From Herbiconiux gentiana (GTDB lineage: Bacteria; Actinomycetota; Actinomycetes; Actinomycetales; Microbacteriaceae), in assembly GCF_024978135.1 (NCBI RefSeq), contig NZ_JANTEZ010000005.1, positions 124,001 to 188,000 of the forward strand: a stretch of DNA of 64,000 nt, written 5' to 3'. The stretch's first letter is position 1. The number at the start of each line of letters is the position of its first letter. Under the pieces are notes generated by a model. It searched no databases and had not been told where the DNA came from. It saw nothing but the letters and a program-made list of their open reading frames with translations. A program made the translations under genes and the position numbers. Shown here in pieces: positions 8,448-16,826 of the stretch.

Positions 8448-9182
8448 ATGGATGCCACCCACAGCGAAGCCCCGAGCTCGGTTCCACCCGACGCCGCGGG
8501 CGCGGGCGCATCGACTCGTCTTCGATTGGCGCTGAGCGCTCCGGATGCCTCCGCCCGCCTGCAGGCCGCCCTGACCGCCGGCACCCGCCCGGCCCCCGCC
8601 TACATCGGGGTGCTGGTCGGACAGTGCCGCGTCGAACGCGACTTCTTCGTGCGTGACATGCTCACCTGGGCGCTCACCCGGCACGACCCCGACACCGTCG
8701 TCGACCAGGTGCTGCCCGAGCTCGACTCCCCCATCGCGCAGGCCCGCAGCCAGGCGCTGCACACCCTGTCCAAGGTCGGCGACCCGCGCGCGTTCCCGGC
8801 GATCACGACCGCCCTCCTCACCGACACCGACGACGTCGTGGCCCGCAACGCCTGGCGCACCGCCTCGGGCCTCGCGCCCGACGACGAGCACCGCGCCGCC
8901 CTCGCCACCACGCTGGCCACCCAGCTCGGGCGCGGCGACCGCGACCTCCGCCTCAGCCTCACCCAGTCGTTCCAGCGCCTCGGCGAGGCCTCCCGCCCCG
9001 CGCTCGACACCGCGTCGACGGATGCCCGCCCCGACGTGCGCGCCCACGCCCTCGCCACGGCACAGCTCCTCACCGACCCCGAGGCCGACTTCGACGCGGC
9101 GCTGCAACAGGCGCGGGCGCAGGACGCGGACTCGACGCGCGCACCCGATCAGCCGGCCTCGCCGGATCAGCCGGCTCAGTAG
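8448..9182 (+). CDS. HEAT-repeat protein
   Basis: 244 residues from ATG 8448, with no Shine-Dalgarno but a -10 box six bases upstream. Successive helix pairs such as SPIAQARSQALHTLSKVGDP and TDDVVARNAWRTASGLAP follow the HEAT / PBS-lyase repeat pattern, giving a curved helical protein that binds other proteins. The first 25 and last 40 residues are low-complexity. No catalytic motif is visible. Partner unknown. Confidence 0.75.
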   Translation: MDATHSEAPSSVPPDAAGAGASTRLRLALSAPDASARLQAALTAGTRPAPAYIGVLVGQCRVERDFFVRDMLTWALTRHDPDTVVDQVLPELDSPIAQARSQALHTLSKVGDPRAFPAITTALLTDTDDVVARNAWRTASGLAPDDEHRAALATTLATQLGRGDRDLRLSLTQSFQRLGEASRPALDTASTDARPDVRAHALATAQLLTDPEADFDAALQQARAQDADSTRAPDQPASPDQPAQ

Positions 9183-9192
9183 GAGCCTCGGC

Positions 9193-9576
9193 TTAGCCGA
9201 ACTCCCCCACCTGACGATCGATGGGCACGGTGCCCGCGACCGTCACGTCACCCGTGTGTGCGGTCGTCACCGTCTCGACGAGCACGATGTGCACCTCCTC
9301 CGCTGCCACCGGATTGTGCCGCACACGCCGCGGCACCACGAAGAACTGACCCGGCCCGAGCTCGACGTCGTCGGCGTCTTCCAGCTGGATCACCAGGTGG
9401 CCCGACACGACGAGGAACATCTCGTCCTCGTCCTCGTGGGCGTGCCAGACCAGCTCGCCGAGCAGCTTCGCGACCTTGACGTACTGGTCGTTCACGCGCC
9501 CCACGACCCGCGGCGTCCAATACTCGGTGACCCGCTCGAGCTCGGCGGCGATGTCGGTCGTCCCGGATGTCGTCAT
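9193..9576 (-). CDS. Cupin-domain protein
   Basis: 127 residues from ATG 9576. The cupin motif 1 appears as WHAHEDEDEMFLVVSGHLVI, with metal ligands His-His-Glu, and motif 2 near PGQFFVVPRRVRHNPVA (His). A single-cupin protein of this size usually binds a divalent metal and may be a dioxygenase, isomerase or sensor. It is convergent with the HEAT-repeat gene. The activity cannot be fixed from sequence. Confidence 0.88.
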   Translation of the reverse strand: MTTSGTTDIAAELERVTEYWTPRVVGRVNDQYVKVAKLLGELVWHAHEDEDEMFLVVSGHLVIQLEDADDVELGPGQFFVVPRRVRHNPVAAEEVHIVLVETVTTAHTGDVTVAGTVPIDRQVGEFG

Positions 9577-9641
9577 CCCCCGATTCTGCCGACTCACCCC
9601 GCCCTCCGCGACCGACCACGGGCCATTCGCTGCCAGCGCGG

Positions 9642-10244
9642 CTAGACGATCTCGAGCTCGTCCGAATGGGGAGGGCCATAGACCGTGATCCCGGCCAGTG
9701 CGCAGGCAGCGGCACCGGGGAGCACGGCAGTCACGTCCCCGAAAGGATGCTCGCCTTCTTCGTCGAAGAGCGCCCACGCCGTGCTGGGGCCGTTCGTGTA
9801 GCTCGAGCCATATCGCACCCCGTCGAAGCCCGCTTTGTCGAAGGCCGTCGCCCACTGCTGAGGGACGACGTAGTCGTCCATCGTGCCGAGCATCCGCGTC
9901 ACGCCGTGCGTCACCGAGTCAGCGCTGGCGATGTCTGCGCAGGAGAAGCTGCGAGCGACACGGATGGATGACACCACGAAGGAGTTCGCCAGGGAGGCCG
10001 GTACGACTCCCTGGTCGAAGACGCTCTCCCGCACCTTCTCGCGCACGGCGGTCGCGATGTCGTCGGCGACGTAACAGGTGCCGCGACCGCCCCCGAGGTT
10101 GAATCGGCAGTGCGGCGTACCGTTGAAGTAGCACGGTCCGAGATCAGGGCGGTGCGAGCGATGCACGACCCGCCCCTCGGGCAGCGTCTGGCGTGGGAAG
10201 TCGGCTAGGTCGAGGCCGAGGGCGGGCGGAGGCTGCCGGCTCAC
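9642..10244 (-). CDS. RES-domain toxin (putative NAD+-consuming)
   Basis: 200 residues from GTG 10244, overlapping the antitoxin stop by 4 bp (GTGA). The RES pattern is clear: VVHRSHRPDLGP, then CYFNGTPHCRFNLGGG, then GTCYVADDIATAVREKVRE, and DGVRYGSSYTNGPSTAWALF near the end. In the RES family (MbcT, ParT) the conserved Arg, Tyr and Glu build an ADP-ribosyltransferase-like pocket that degrades NAD+ or modifies targets. The upstream coupled gene ends in a ParS/MbcA-like toxin-binding region, completing a type II toxin-antitoxin pair. Substrate is inferred from family. Confidence 0.85.
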   Translation of the reverse strand: MSRQPPPALGLDLADFPRQTLPEGRVVHRSHRPDLGPCYFNGTPHCRFNLGGGRGTCYVADDIATAVREKVRESVFDQGVVPASLANSFVVSSIRVARSFSCADIASADSVTHGVTRMLGTMDDYVVPQQWATAFDKAGFDGVRYGSSYTNGPSTAWALFDEEGEHPFGDVTAVLPGAAACALAGITVYGPPHSDELEIV

Positions 10245-10783
10245 GCGGCCCACGCGGCGGCGGCGCGGCGAGCTGTCTCGATGACGACGGAGCTCTCTCC
10301 GGACCGAAGCAGTTCGGCCATGGTCGGCGAATTCTTCGAGGCGGCGACCGCCGGGCGACCGTTCAGCCATTGCGCCCAGAGCCAGGGATCGTCGTGCCCT
10401 TGGGCGAGCGCCTCCAGCACGGCCCGCAGCCCCGGCAGGAATTCCCCCCGTGGACCGAACTGGAACGCGGGGAAGACAGCCTTGCCGTCGCTCGTCCACA
10501 ACCGGAGGATGTCCCCCCGCGCTGAAGCCTGCCGGATCGCCTCCCGGCTGACCTTGCGCAAGGCGGTGAGGGCGGCCGTCGAGTAGAACGGGCCGACGAC
10601 CCCATTCACCGGGCTCGACACCCGAGCGATCGGCAGCGGGCGGAGCATCGCATCCGCGACCTCGTCCGGCGAGAGGAGCTGGGCCAGACCCCGCACCTGG
10701 TCGTCGCCGAGTGCGCGCAACCGACGCTCGACCGCCTCAGCCACGTCATGACTGAAATCGTCGGGCACGCGCTGGATGGTCAT
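10241..10783 (-). CDS. Antitoxin of RES system, HTH plus toxin-binding domain
   Basis: 180 residues from ATG 10783, with GAGGAG 8 bases upstream. The middle (STAALTALRKVSREAIRQAS, then GDILRLWTSDGKAVFPAFQF) looks like a helix-turn-helix, and the C-terminus (DPWLWAQWLNGRPA, then TMAELLRSGESSVVIETARR) resembles the MbcA/ParS/Xre toxin-binding domain that inserts into RES toxins. It is larger than typical 100-150-residue antitoxins of the class. It likely represses its own promoter through the TTGACG repeats upstream and neutralises the toxin. Confidence 0.8.
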   Translation of the reverse strand: MTIQRVPDDFSHDVAEAVERRLRALGDDQVRGLAQLLSPDEVADAMLRPLPIARVSSPVNGVVGPFYSTAALTALRKVSREAIRQASARGDILRLWTSDGKAVFPAFQFGPRGEFLPGLRAVLEALAQGHDDPWLWAQWLNGRPAVAASKNSPTMAELLRSGESSVVIETARRAAAAWAA

Positions 10784-10808
10784 GTAGTAACTCCTCGGGC
10801 AACGTGGG

Positions 10809-10865
10809 AATCAAGGCCGTCAAGGCCGTCAAGTTCAGGGTAGATCGGCCCGTCAAGGGCGTCAA
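10809..10865 (-). promoter_or_regulatory. Toxin-antitoxin promoter and repeat operator
   Basis: Read on the minus strand, TTGACG occurs at 10860-10865, 10851-10856, 10827-10832 and 10818-10823, with a variant at 10809-10814. Within each cluster the spacing is exactly 9 bp. The outermost copy is 17 bp from TACCCT (10837-10842), a good -35/-10 pair. The other copies would place repressor within and downstream of the promoter, as expected for autoregulation. Confidence 0.7.
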
Positions 10866-10914
10866 GATGTCCCCCGGTGCCGCCCGCGCCCCTTACGGCC
10901 GCCCGGGCCACCCG

Positions 10915-13080
10915 TCAGGGGTAGAGGGGCGGGGCGTCGGCGTCGTCGTAGGGGGGCGCCTCGTAGTAGGCATCGGGCGGAACATCGTCGAAGGACGGGG
11001 CGTCGTCGTAGGGCGGCGAGTCGGGGCCGGAGTCGGAGGCCGGCGAGAAGCGCGCACCGCCCGGGCGCCGGTTGCCGTCGCGACGGGCGCCTGAGGTGGA
11101 GCGGCCGCGGCCGGAGGCAGTGCGACCCCCGGAGGCGCGGGCGGCTGAGCCCGAACCCGAACCCGCACCGGCGGCCGCGTCATCGGCGCCCCCTTCGGCG
11201 GGGGCCGGGAGCGACGACGGGTCGAAGGCGCCCGACGTGACGACCTCGACGAGGCCGGCGCCGTACGCCTCCCGCTTGCGGTCGCCGATGCCCGCGATGC
11301 CCTCGAGGGCCGAGACCGAGCCGGGGCGGAGCGAGGCGACCGCGGCGAGCGTGGCGTCGTGGAACACGACGTAGGCCGGGACGCCCTGCTGCTTCGCGGT
11401 GGCCGCACGCCAGGCCCGCAGCTCCTCGAAGAGCGCCGCATCGGCCTCGCCGAGATCGTCTTTCGCCGCCGACCGGCTGCCGCCCCGCGACGAGCCCGAA
11501 CCCGAGCCGGAGCCGCCCCGGGTCGCGACCCGCTCGGCCTCCTTGCGCAGCTGCACCGCCCGCGAGCCCGAGAGCACCGCCGCGCTGTCGGCCGTGATGA
11601 CGAGCGTGCCGTAGCCGTCGTCGTTCACGGCGAGCAGCCCCTGTGCCAGCAGCTGCCGCACGACGCCGCGCCACTGCTGCTCGCTCAGCTCGGTGCCGAT
11701 GCCCCAGGTGCTCAGCTCGTCGTGCTTCCACTGACCGACGCGCTCGGTGCGCTTGCCCCGCAGGATGTCGACCAGGTGCCCCGCGCCGAAGCGCTGGTTG
11801 CGCTCGCGTTCGAGCCGCACGACGGTGGACAGCAGCTTCTGGGCGGCCACCGTGCCGTCCCACGACTCGGGCGGGGTGAGGCAGGTGTCGCAGTTGCCGC
11901 ACGGCTCGCTCTTCTGCCCGAAGTAGCCGAGCAGGTTCTGCCGCCGGCAGCTCACCGTCTCGCACAGGGCGAGCATCGCGTCGAGGTGCGCCGACAGCCG
12001 GCGTCGGTGCGCGAGGTCGCCGGGCGACTCGTCGATCATGCGCCGCTGCTGCACGACGTCGTTCAGCCCGTACGCCATCCACGCCGTCGACGGCAGACCG
12101 TCGCGGCCGGCGCGACCGGTCTCCTGGTAGTAGCCCTCGACCGATTTCGGCAGGTCGATGTGCGCCACGAACCGCACGTCGGGCTTGTCGATGCCCATGC
12201 CGAACGCGATGGTGGCGACGATCACGACCCCCTCGTCGCGGAGGAATCGCGCCTGCGTCTGCGCCCGCAGCCGAGAGTCGAGACCCGCGTGATAGGGCAT
12301 CGCATCGACGCCGTTGGCCGCCAGGAACTGCGCCGTCTTCTCGACCGTGTTGCGCGACATCGCATAGACGATGCCCGCGTCGCCCGAGTGCTCCGAACGG
12401 ATGAACGACAGCAGCTGCTTGCGAACCTCGACCTTCGGGTCGATGCGGTACTGGATGTTCGGCCGGTCGAAGCTCGCGACGAAGTGCTTCGCCTCACCCA
12501 TCGACAGCCGCTGGGTGATCTCCTTGTGGGTGGCCTCGGTGGCGGTGGCGGTGAGGGCGATGCGCGGCACGTCGGGCCAGCGCTCGGCCAGCTCGGCGAG
12601 CGCGAGGTAGTCGGGCCGGAAGTCGTGCCCCCACTGCGACACGCAGTGCGCCTCGTCGATGGCGAACAGCGCGATGTCGCCGCTCTCGAGGAAGCGCTTG
12701 GTGCTCTCGCTCGACAGCCGCTCGGGCGCGACGTAGAGCAGGTCGAGCTCGCCGGCGAGGTAGTCGCGCTCGACCCCCGCGCGTTCGGTGGGGTCTTGCG
12801 TGGAGTTGAGGAACGCCGCCTTGACGCCGACCGCCTTCATGGCCTCGACCTGGTCGTGCATGAGCGCGATCAGCGGCGACACGACGACACCCGTGCCGTG
12901 CCGCACGAGCGACGGCACCTGGTAGCAGAGCGACTTGCCCGCGCCCGTGGGCATCAGCACCACGGCGTCGCCGCCCCCGATGACGTGATCGATGACCTCA
13001 GCCTGGTCGCCTCGGAACGAGTCGTACCCGAAGACCCGGCTGAGGGTCTCGAGCGCTGCGGATGCGGTTGTCTCAGTCAC
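10915..13080 (-). CDS. recQ: ATP-dependent DNA helicase RecQ
   Basis: 721 residues from GTG 13080. Walker A is MPTGAGKS (43-50), the DEAH box is [14 protein letters not shown] (from 141), helicase C motifs include [10 protein letters not shown], the RQC zinc site is [12 protein letters not shown] followed by CGNCDTC, and an HRDC domain follows ([20 protein letters not shown] near 560). It unwinds 3'-overhang DNA in recombination repair. About 100 C-terminal residues form an unusual Gly/Ser/Arg tail ending in repeated PPYDDAP-like Tyr/Asp/Pro motifs, absent from classical RecQ. The gene has its own leaderless promoter. Confidence 0.95.
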   Translation of the reverse strand: MTETTASAALETLSRVFGYDSFRGDQAEVIDHVIGGGDAVVLMPTGAGKSLCYQVPSLVRHGTGVVVSPLIALMHDQVEAMKAVGVKAAFLNSTQDPTERAGVERDYLAGELDLLYVAPERLSSESTKRFLESGDIALFAIDEAHCVSQWGHDFRPDYLALAELAERWPDVPRIALTATATEATHKEITQRLSMGEAKHFVASFDRPNIQYRIDPKVEVRKQLLSFIRSEHSGDAGIVYAMSRNTVEKTAQFLAANGVDAMPYHAGLDSRLRAQTQARFLRDEGVVIVATIAFGMGIDKPDVRFVAHIDLPKSVEGYYQETGRAGRDGLPSTAWMAYGLNDVVQQRRMIDESPGDLAHRRRLSAHLDAMLALCETVSCRRQNLLGYFGQKSEPCGNCDTCLTPPESWDGTVAAQKLLSTVVRLERERNQRFGAGHLVDILRGKRTERVGQWKHDELSTWGIGTELSEQQWRGVVRQLLAQGLLAVNDDGYGTLVITADSAAVLSGSRAVQLRKEAERVATRGGSGSGSGSSRGGSRSAAKDDLGEADAALFEELRAWRAATAKQQGVPAYVVFHDATLAAVASLRPGSVSALEGIAGIGDRKREAYGAGLVEVVTSGAFDPSSLPAPAEGGADDAAAGAGSGSGSAARASGGRTASGRGRSTSGARRDGNRRPGGARFSPASDSGPDSPPYDDAPSFDDVPPDAYYEAPPYDDADAPPLYP

Positions 13081-13086
13081 GGGACG

Positions 13087-13092
13087 AGCCTA
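13087..13092 (-). promoter_or_regulatory. -10 box TAGGCT, leaderless recQ
   Basis: Minus-strand TAGGCT sits 6 bases before the recQ GTG at 13080, the same geometry as at other genes in the window. Confidence 0.55.
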
Positions 13093-13207
13093 GTTCGCGG
13101 GGCTGACAGCGAGGTCGCGGGGGCGGGACTGTGGAGAAGATCCGGAGCGGCCGCGACGGTGAAGGAGGGGACGACGACGAGCGCACAGCGCGCACGAGAT
13201 GGCCCAC

Positions 13208-14992
13208 TCAGCGCGACAGCGGCACCTCGAGCAGGCTCAACCCCGCGGGCGGCGACGCGAGGGCCGAATCAAGGTCCCCCCGGGTCGAGACCGCGCGGTA
13301 CGACCATCCGAAAGCCTGGGCCAGAGCGGCCAGATCGACGTTCTGCGGCGTGAACATGACCCGGTCGAACGGGTCGCGGGCGGCCGTGCCGGCGACCTCG
13401 AGACCGTCGAAGATCGTGCCGCCGCCGTCGTTGCCCACCACGAGCTGCACGCGGGGGCGCGGCTCGCCCGGCGGCAGGTTCAGCCCGCCGGTGTCGTGCA
13501 GCAGCGTGATGTCGCCGAGCAGCACCCGGGTCGTGCCGGTGCGCGCCCCCGTCGAGCCGTCGGAGGCGGCGAGCGCGATGCCGATCGCCGTCGAGACCGT
13601 GCCGTCGATACCGGCCAGGCCCCGGTTGGCGTGCACCACGATCTTCTTGCCGCCGACCGCCGTGTCGACCTCGCGGATCAGCCGCGACGCCCCGAGCACC
13701 AGCCGATCGTGCGGCCAGGTCGCGCGCCAGATCGCGTCGGCGAGGAACCGCCTGGTGACCGGGGCCCGCAGCGCCGCCAGCTCGCCCTTGGCGTAGTCAC
13801 GCGCCCCCGCCACATCGGCCGCGCCACCCGGGATGATCAGCGGCGCCGCCACGTCATCGGCCGCCGACTGCTCCTCGAGCAGCTCGCGACCGGCGAAGAC
13901 CCACTGGCCGGCCCAGGCCCGGGCCGCGCGGTCGCCGCGGTCGTCGGGGTCGGCGGTGATCTCGTCGACGACGAGGGTCTGCGGATGCGGGACCACCGCT
14001 TCACCGTGACCGCGCACCACGATCGTCTGCACGTCGTCGCGGGCGAGCAGGGCGGGCACCTGGCGGCTCAGCGTCGGATGTCCGAACACGACGGCCCGCT
14101 CGACCCGCCCGCCGAAATCGGGATGATCGAGCAGGATGCGGTAGGCGCTGACGAGGTTCGGGCCGAAGCGGGCGCCGCTCGAGACCTCGGCGATCAGCGG
14201 CAACCCGGCGTGCAGGGCGAAGGCGTTGGCGCGGTCGCCGGCGTCGGCGCCGGCGATCACCAGAGTGCGGGGGCCGCGGTCGAGGTGCAGGGTGCGGGGG
14301 GCGACGGATGCGCGTCCCGCACTCTCGGGAGCCGCCGCCCCCGGCCCGGCGGGCTCGTCGTCGGGGAGCACCTCGCCCGAGAGCGGCTCGACGAACTGCA
14401 GGTTGAGGTGCACGGGGCCGGCTCCGGCCAGGGACGACTCGACCGTGTACGCGTCCGCGTCCCCGTCCCCGCTCGGAACGGGGCCCGCTGCCGACGGGTC
14501 GGGAGCCGCCAGGGCGGCGGCCAGGGCGCGCGCGGCGAGGGCACGAGCATCCGGAACCTCACCGAGCGTGGGCGGCGGGACGTCGAATTCGAGGCGGGGG
14601 AAGCGCCCGAACAAGCCCGGCTGCCAGGTGGTCTGGTTCGAGCCGGTGCCACGGAGGCGCGCGGGGCGGTCGCCGCTCAGCACGATCATCGGCACGCCGG
14701 AGTGGCTGGCCTCGACGACGGCGGGCACGAGGTTCGCGACCGCCGTACCCGAGGTGGTGACGACGAGCGCCGGCAGCCCCGACTCGCGGGCGAGGCCGAG
14801 CGCGGTGAAGGCGGCGTCGCGCTCATCGATGCGGACGTGCAGGGCGATCCGGCCGCGGCTCTCGGCGTCGGCGAGCGCGAGGGCGAGGGCCTGCGAGCGC
14901 GAGCCCGGGGAGACGACGGCATGGCGCACACCGAGGTCGACGAAGGCGTCGACGAGCCGGTGGGCGAAGGTGGCCGCGGGGCTGACGGTCAC
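13208..14992 (-). CDS. menD: 2-succinyl-5-enolpyruvyl-6-hydroxy-3-cyclohexene-1-carboxylate synthase
   Basis: 594 residues from GTG 14992 (VTVSPAATFAHRLVDAF), overlapping the preceding PLDc_N stop by 4 bp. MenD joins 2-oxoglutarate to isochorismate using thiamine diphosphate, the committing step of menaquinone synthesis. Recognisable motifs: VVSPGSRSQALALALAD near the N-terminus, the Glu-containing RIALHVRIDERDAAFTALG, GTAVANLVPAVVEASHSG, and the C-terminal ThDP/Mg region VGNDGGGTIFDGL. The rest of the pathway (menA, menE, menB, menC) lies within the next 6 kb. Length is normal for actinobacterial MenD. Confidence 0.95.
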   Translation of the reverse strand: MTVSPAATFAHRLVDAFVDLGVRHAVVSPGSRSQALALALADAESRGRIALHVRIDERDAAFTALGLARESGLPALVVTTSGTAVANLVPAVVEASHSGVPMIVLSGDRPARLRGTGSNQTTWQPGLFGRFPRLEFDVPPPTLGEVPDARALAARALAAALAAPDPSAAGPVPSGDGDADAYTVESSLAGAGPVHLNLQFVEPLSGEVLPDDEPAGPGAAAPESAGRASVAPRTLHLDRGPRTLVIAGADAGDRANAFALHAGLPLIAEVSSGARFGPNLVSAYRILLDHPDFGGRVERAVVFGHPTLSRQVPALLARDDVQTIVVRGHGEAVVPHPQTLVVDEITADPDDRGDRAARAWAGQWVFAGRELLEEQSAADDVAAPLIIPGGAADVAGARDYAKGELAALRAPVTRRFLADAIWRATWPHDRLVLGASRLIREVDTAVGGKKIVVHANRGLAGIDGTVSTAIGIALAASDGSTGARTGTTRVLLGDITLLHDTGGLNLPPGEPRPRVQLVVGNDGGGTIFDGLEVAGTAARDPFDRVMFTPQNVDLAALAQAFGWSYRAVSTRGDLDSALASPPAGLSLLEVPLSR

Positions 14993-15339
14993 CGGTCGGC
15001 GCGGGGGTTGTCCTGCTCGTCGTCGGTCTCGGCGAGGCGGCGCTCGAGGTCGCGGAGGCGCTCGTCGTCGTCGGGATCGCGAACAGGGCGGATGGTGCCG
15101 AGGAAGTCGGGGTCGTCGTCGGGCCCCATCGCCCGCACGGGTGGCGTGTTCGAGCGGCGGCCGCGGCCGATGACCAGCCAGAGGATGCCGCCGATCGGCG
15201 TGAACAGGATGATGATGAACACCCACGCGACGCGGGGAAGGGCTTTGACGCGCGACTTCGGCACCATCAGGCAGTCGACGAGGGCGTACACGGTGAATGC
15301 CACGACCACGATGACGAGGGCTAGGAGTACGCGAGCCAT
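14989..15339 (-). CDS. PLDc_N domain membrane protein
   Basis: 116 residues from ATG 15339. Two membrane segments (residues 3-24 and about 40-58) flank PKSRVKALPRVAWVFIIILF and TPIGGILWLVIGRGR, which is the PLDc_N pattern first seen at the N-terminus of cardiolipin synthases; here no phospholipase domain follows. The C-terminal half is a charged cytoplasmic tail with DDERLRDLERRLAETDDE, likely a short coiled coil. Such genes sit next to menD in many actinomycetes. The stop overlaps menD by 4 bp, so they are coupled. Function unknown. Confidence 0.85.
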   Translation of the reverse strand: MARVLLALVIVVVAFTVYALVDCLMVPKSRVKALPRVAWVFIIILFTPIGGILWLVIGRGRRSNTPPVRAMGPDDDPDFLGTIRPVRDPDDDERLRDLERRLAETDDEQDNPRADR

Positions 15340-15475
15340 GCCGTAACTGTACCCCCGGGATCCGGGAGCGGACTGCGTGTCCGCCGAGGGCTGACCGGGG
15401 GTCGGGCGAGCCCTCGCGTCGAGGCCCGGGCGAGCGCTCGGCCGGCCTTCGAGCGGGCGGTCAGGATGCCCGTCC

Positions 15476-15481
15476 TAGACT
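15476..15481 (+). promoter_or_regulatory. -10 box TAGACT, leaderless
   Basis: TAGACT lies 6 bases before the GTG start at 15488 of the DUF4229 gene. Confidence 0.6.
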
Positions 15482-15487
15482 CGTGGT

Positions 15488-15832
15488 GTGAATCCTGGAC
15501 GCACGTGGCTCGTGTACACCCTCATCCGGCTGGGGATCTTCGCCGTCGTGCTCACCATCCTCTACCTGCTGAGCATCGAGCCCTGGATCGCCGCCGTGAT
15601 CGCCGCGATCATCTCGCTCTGCATCTCGATCATCTTCCTGCGGAAGCCCCGGGAAGAGGCGTCGCGCACGCTGTACGAGGCCCGGCTGAACCGGGGCCAG
15701 GCGGGCCGCCCGGCACCGGTCGTCGATGCGTCAGGCGCAGCCGCCGCCGCCGGCAGGTCCAAGGCCGGCTCGACCGAGGACGAGGACGTCGAGGACAGCG
15801 CCGTCGACGGCACCGAGCGCCGGGCTCAGTAG
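15488..15832 (+). CDS. DUF4229 family membrane protein
   Basis: 114 residues from GTG 15488. Two membrane helices (about residues 8-29 and 32-51, with WIAAVIAAIISLCISIIFL) precede the conserved basic/polar stretch LRKPREEASRTLYEARLNRG, which marks DUF4229. The C-terminal 45 residues are Ala/Glu/Asp-rich and disordered. The family is restricted to actinomycetes and frequently lies beside menA as here. The 3' end overlaps the convergent menA stop by 7 bp. No function known. Confidence 0.85.
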   Translation: MNPGRTWLVYTLIRLGIFAVVLTILYLLSIEPWIAAVIAAIISLCISIIFLRKPREEASRTLYEARLNRGQAGRPAPVVDASGAAAAAGRSKAGSTEDEDVEDSAVDGTERRAQ

Positions 15833-16812
15833 GCGAACGAGAGCCCGAGACCCACGCCGCAGAGCAGGCCGAACAGGCTGGTGAGCTTGAGCACGGTGAC
15901 GTACTCCTTCGGCGTGCGCGCCGTGAACATGATGATCGTGGCCGGCACGGTGAGCAGCAGGGTGAAGAACACCAGCCACGCCTTCGGGTAGATCAGCGCG
16001 AAGAAGGCCAGCACGGCGTACGCCACCAGCAGCCAGAAGACGTAGAGGATGCGCGAAGCGGTGCGCCCGATCAGCACGGCCAGCGTGCGCTTCTTGACGA
16101 GGCGGTCCTGATCGATGTCGCGGATGTTGTTGGCCATCAGAACGGCGCACGCGATGGCGCCGGCGGCCACACCGCCCAGCCAGCCCTCGAAGTTGACGTA
16201 GCCCGCGAGGATGAACGTCGTGCCGGCCGTCGCGACGATGCCGAAGAACGCGAACACGAAGATCTCGCCGAGACCGTAATAACCGTAGGGGTGCTTGCCG
16301 CCGGTGTAGAACCAGCCCGCGGCGATGGCCGCCGCGCCGACCGCGAGCAGCCACCAGTGCCCGGTGATGATCACGATCGCGAGGCCCGAGGCGGCGGCCA
16401 GCCCGAAGAAGACGAGGGCCACGATGAGCACGCGCTTCGCCGGCACGAGCCCTGAGCCGGTGAGGCGCGGCGGGCCGACCCTCACGTCGTCGGTTCCGCG
16501 GACCCCGTCGGAATAGTCGTTGGCGTAGTTCACGCCGATCTGCAGGAAGATCGCGACGAGCAAGCACAGGGCCACCAGCGTCTTCGAGATGTCGAAATCG
16601 CTCGCCAGCATGCCGGCGCCGGTTCCGATGGCGACGGGGGCGACACCGAGGGTGAGGGTGCGGATGCGCGCCCCGGCGATCCAGGCGCCGGCCGCCGATC
16701 GCGGTCCGGCCGGCCGCGCGGCGGGGGCGCGCCCTGATGCGGGGCGGGCGCCGTTTCGCGGCGGGGCGGTGCGGGCGGGGTGGCCGGAGGGGCGCTTCTT
16801 CGTCTTGGACAT
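15826..16812 (-). CDS. menA: 1,4-dihydroxy-2-naphthoate polyprenyltransferase
   Basis: 328 residues from ATG 16812. The UbiA-family Asp-rich motif is NYANDYSDGVRGTDD and the second is NNIRDIDQD, both binding Mg-diphosphate; about nine membrane helices follow. MenA attaches the polyprenyl chain to DHNA, giving demethylmenaquinone in the membrane. The first 40 residues are an extra Pro/Ala/Arg-rich cytoplasmic leader (KKRPSGHPARTAPPRNGAR), not needed for the fold. A TAGAAT box eight bases before ATG suggests a separate leaderless promoter. Confidence 0.95.
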   Translation of the reverse strand: MSKTKKRPSGHPARTAPPRNGARPASGRAPAARPAGPRSAAGAWIAGARIRTLTLGVAPVAIGTGAGMLASDFDISKTLVALCLLVAIFLQIGVNYANDYSDGVRGTDDVRVGPPRLTGSGLVPAKRVLIVALVFFGLAAASGLAIVIITGHWWLLAVGAAAIAAGWFYTGGKHPYGYYGLGEIFVFAFFGIVATAGTTFILAGYVNFEGWLGGVAAGAIACAVLMANNIRDIDQDRLVKKRTLAVLIGRTASRILYVFWLLVAYAVLAFFALIYPKAWLVFFTLLLTVPATIIMFTARTPKEYVTVLKLTSLFGLLCGVGLGLSFAY

Positions 16813-16820
16813 CGGGGCTG

Positions 16821-16826
16821 ATTCTA
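16821..16826 (-). promoter_or_regulatory. -10 box TAGAAT, leaderless menA
   Basis: Minus-strand TAGAAT is 8 bases from the menA ATG at 16812 and includes the TAG stop (16824-16826) of menE. Confidence 0.5.
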
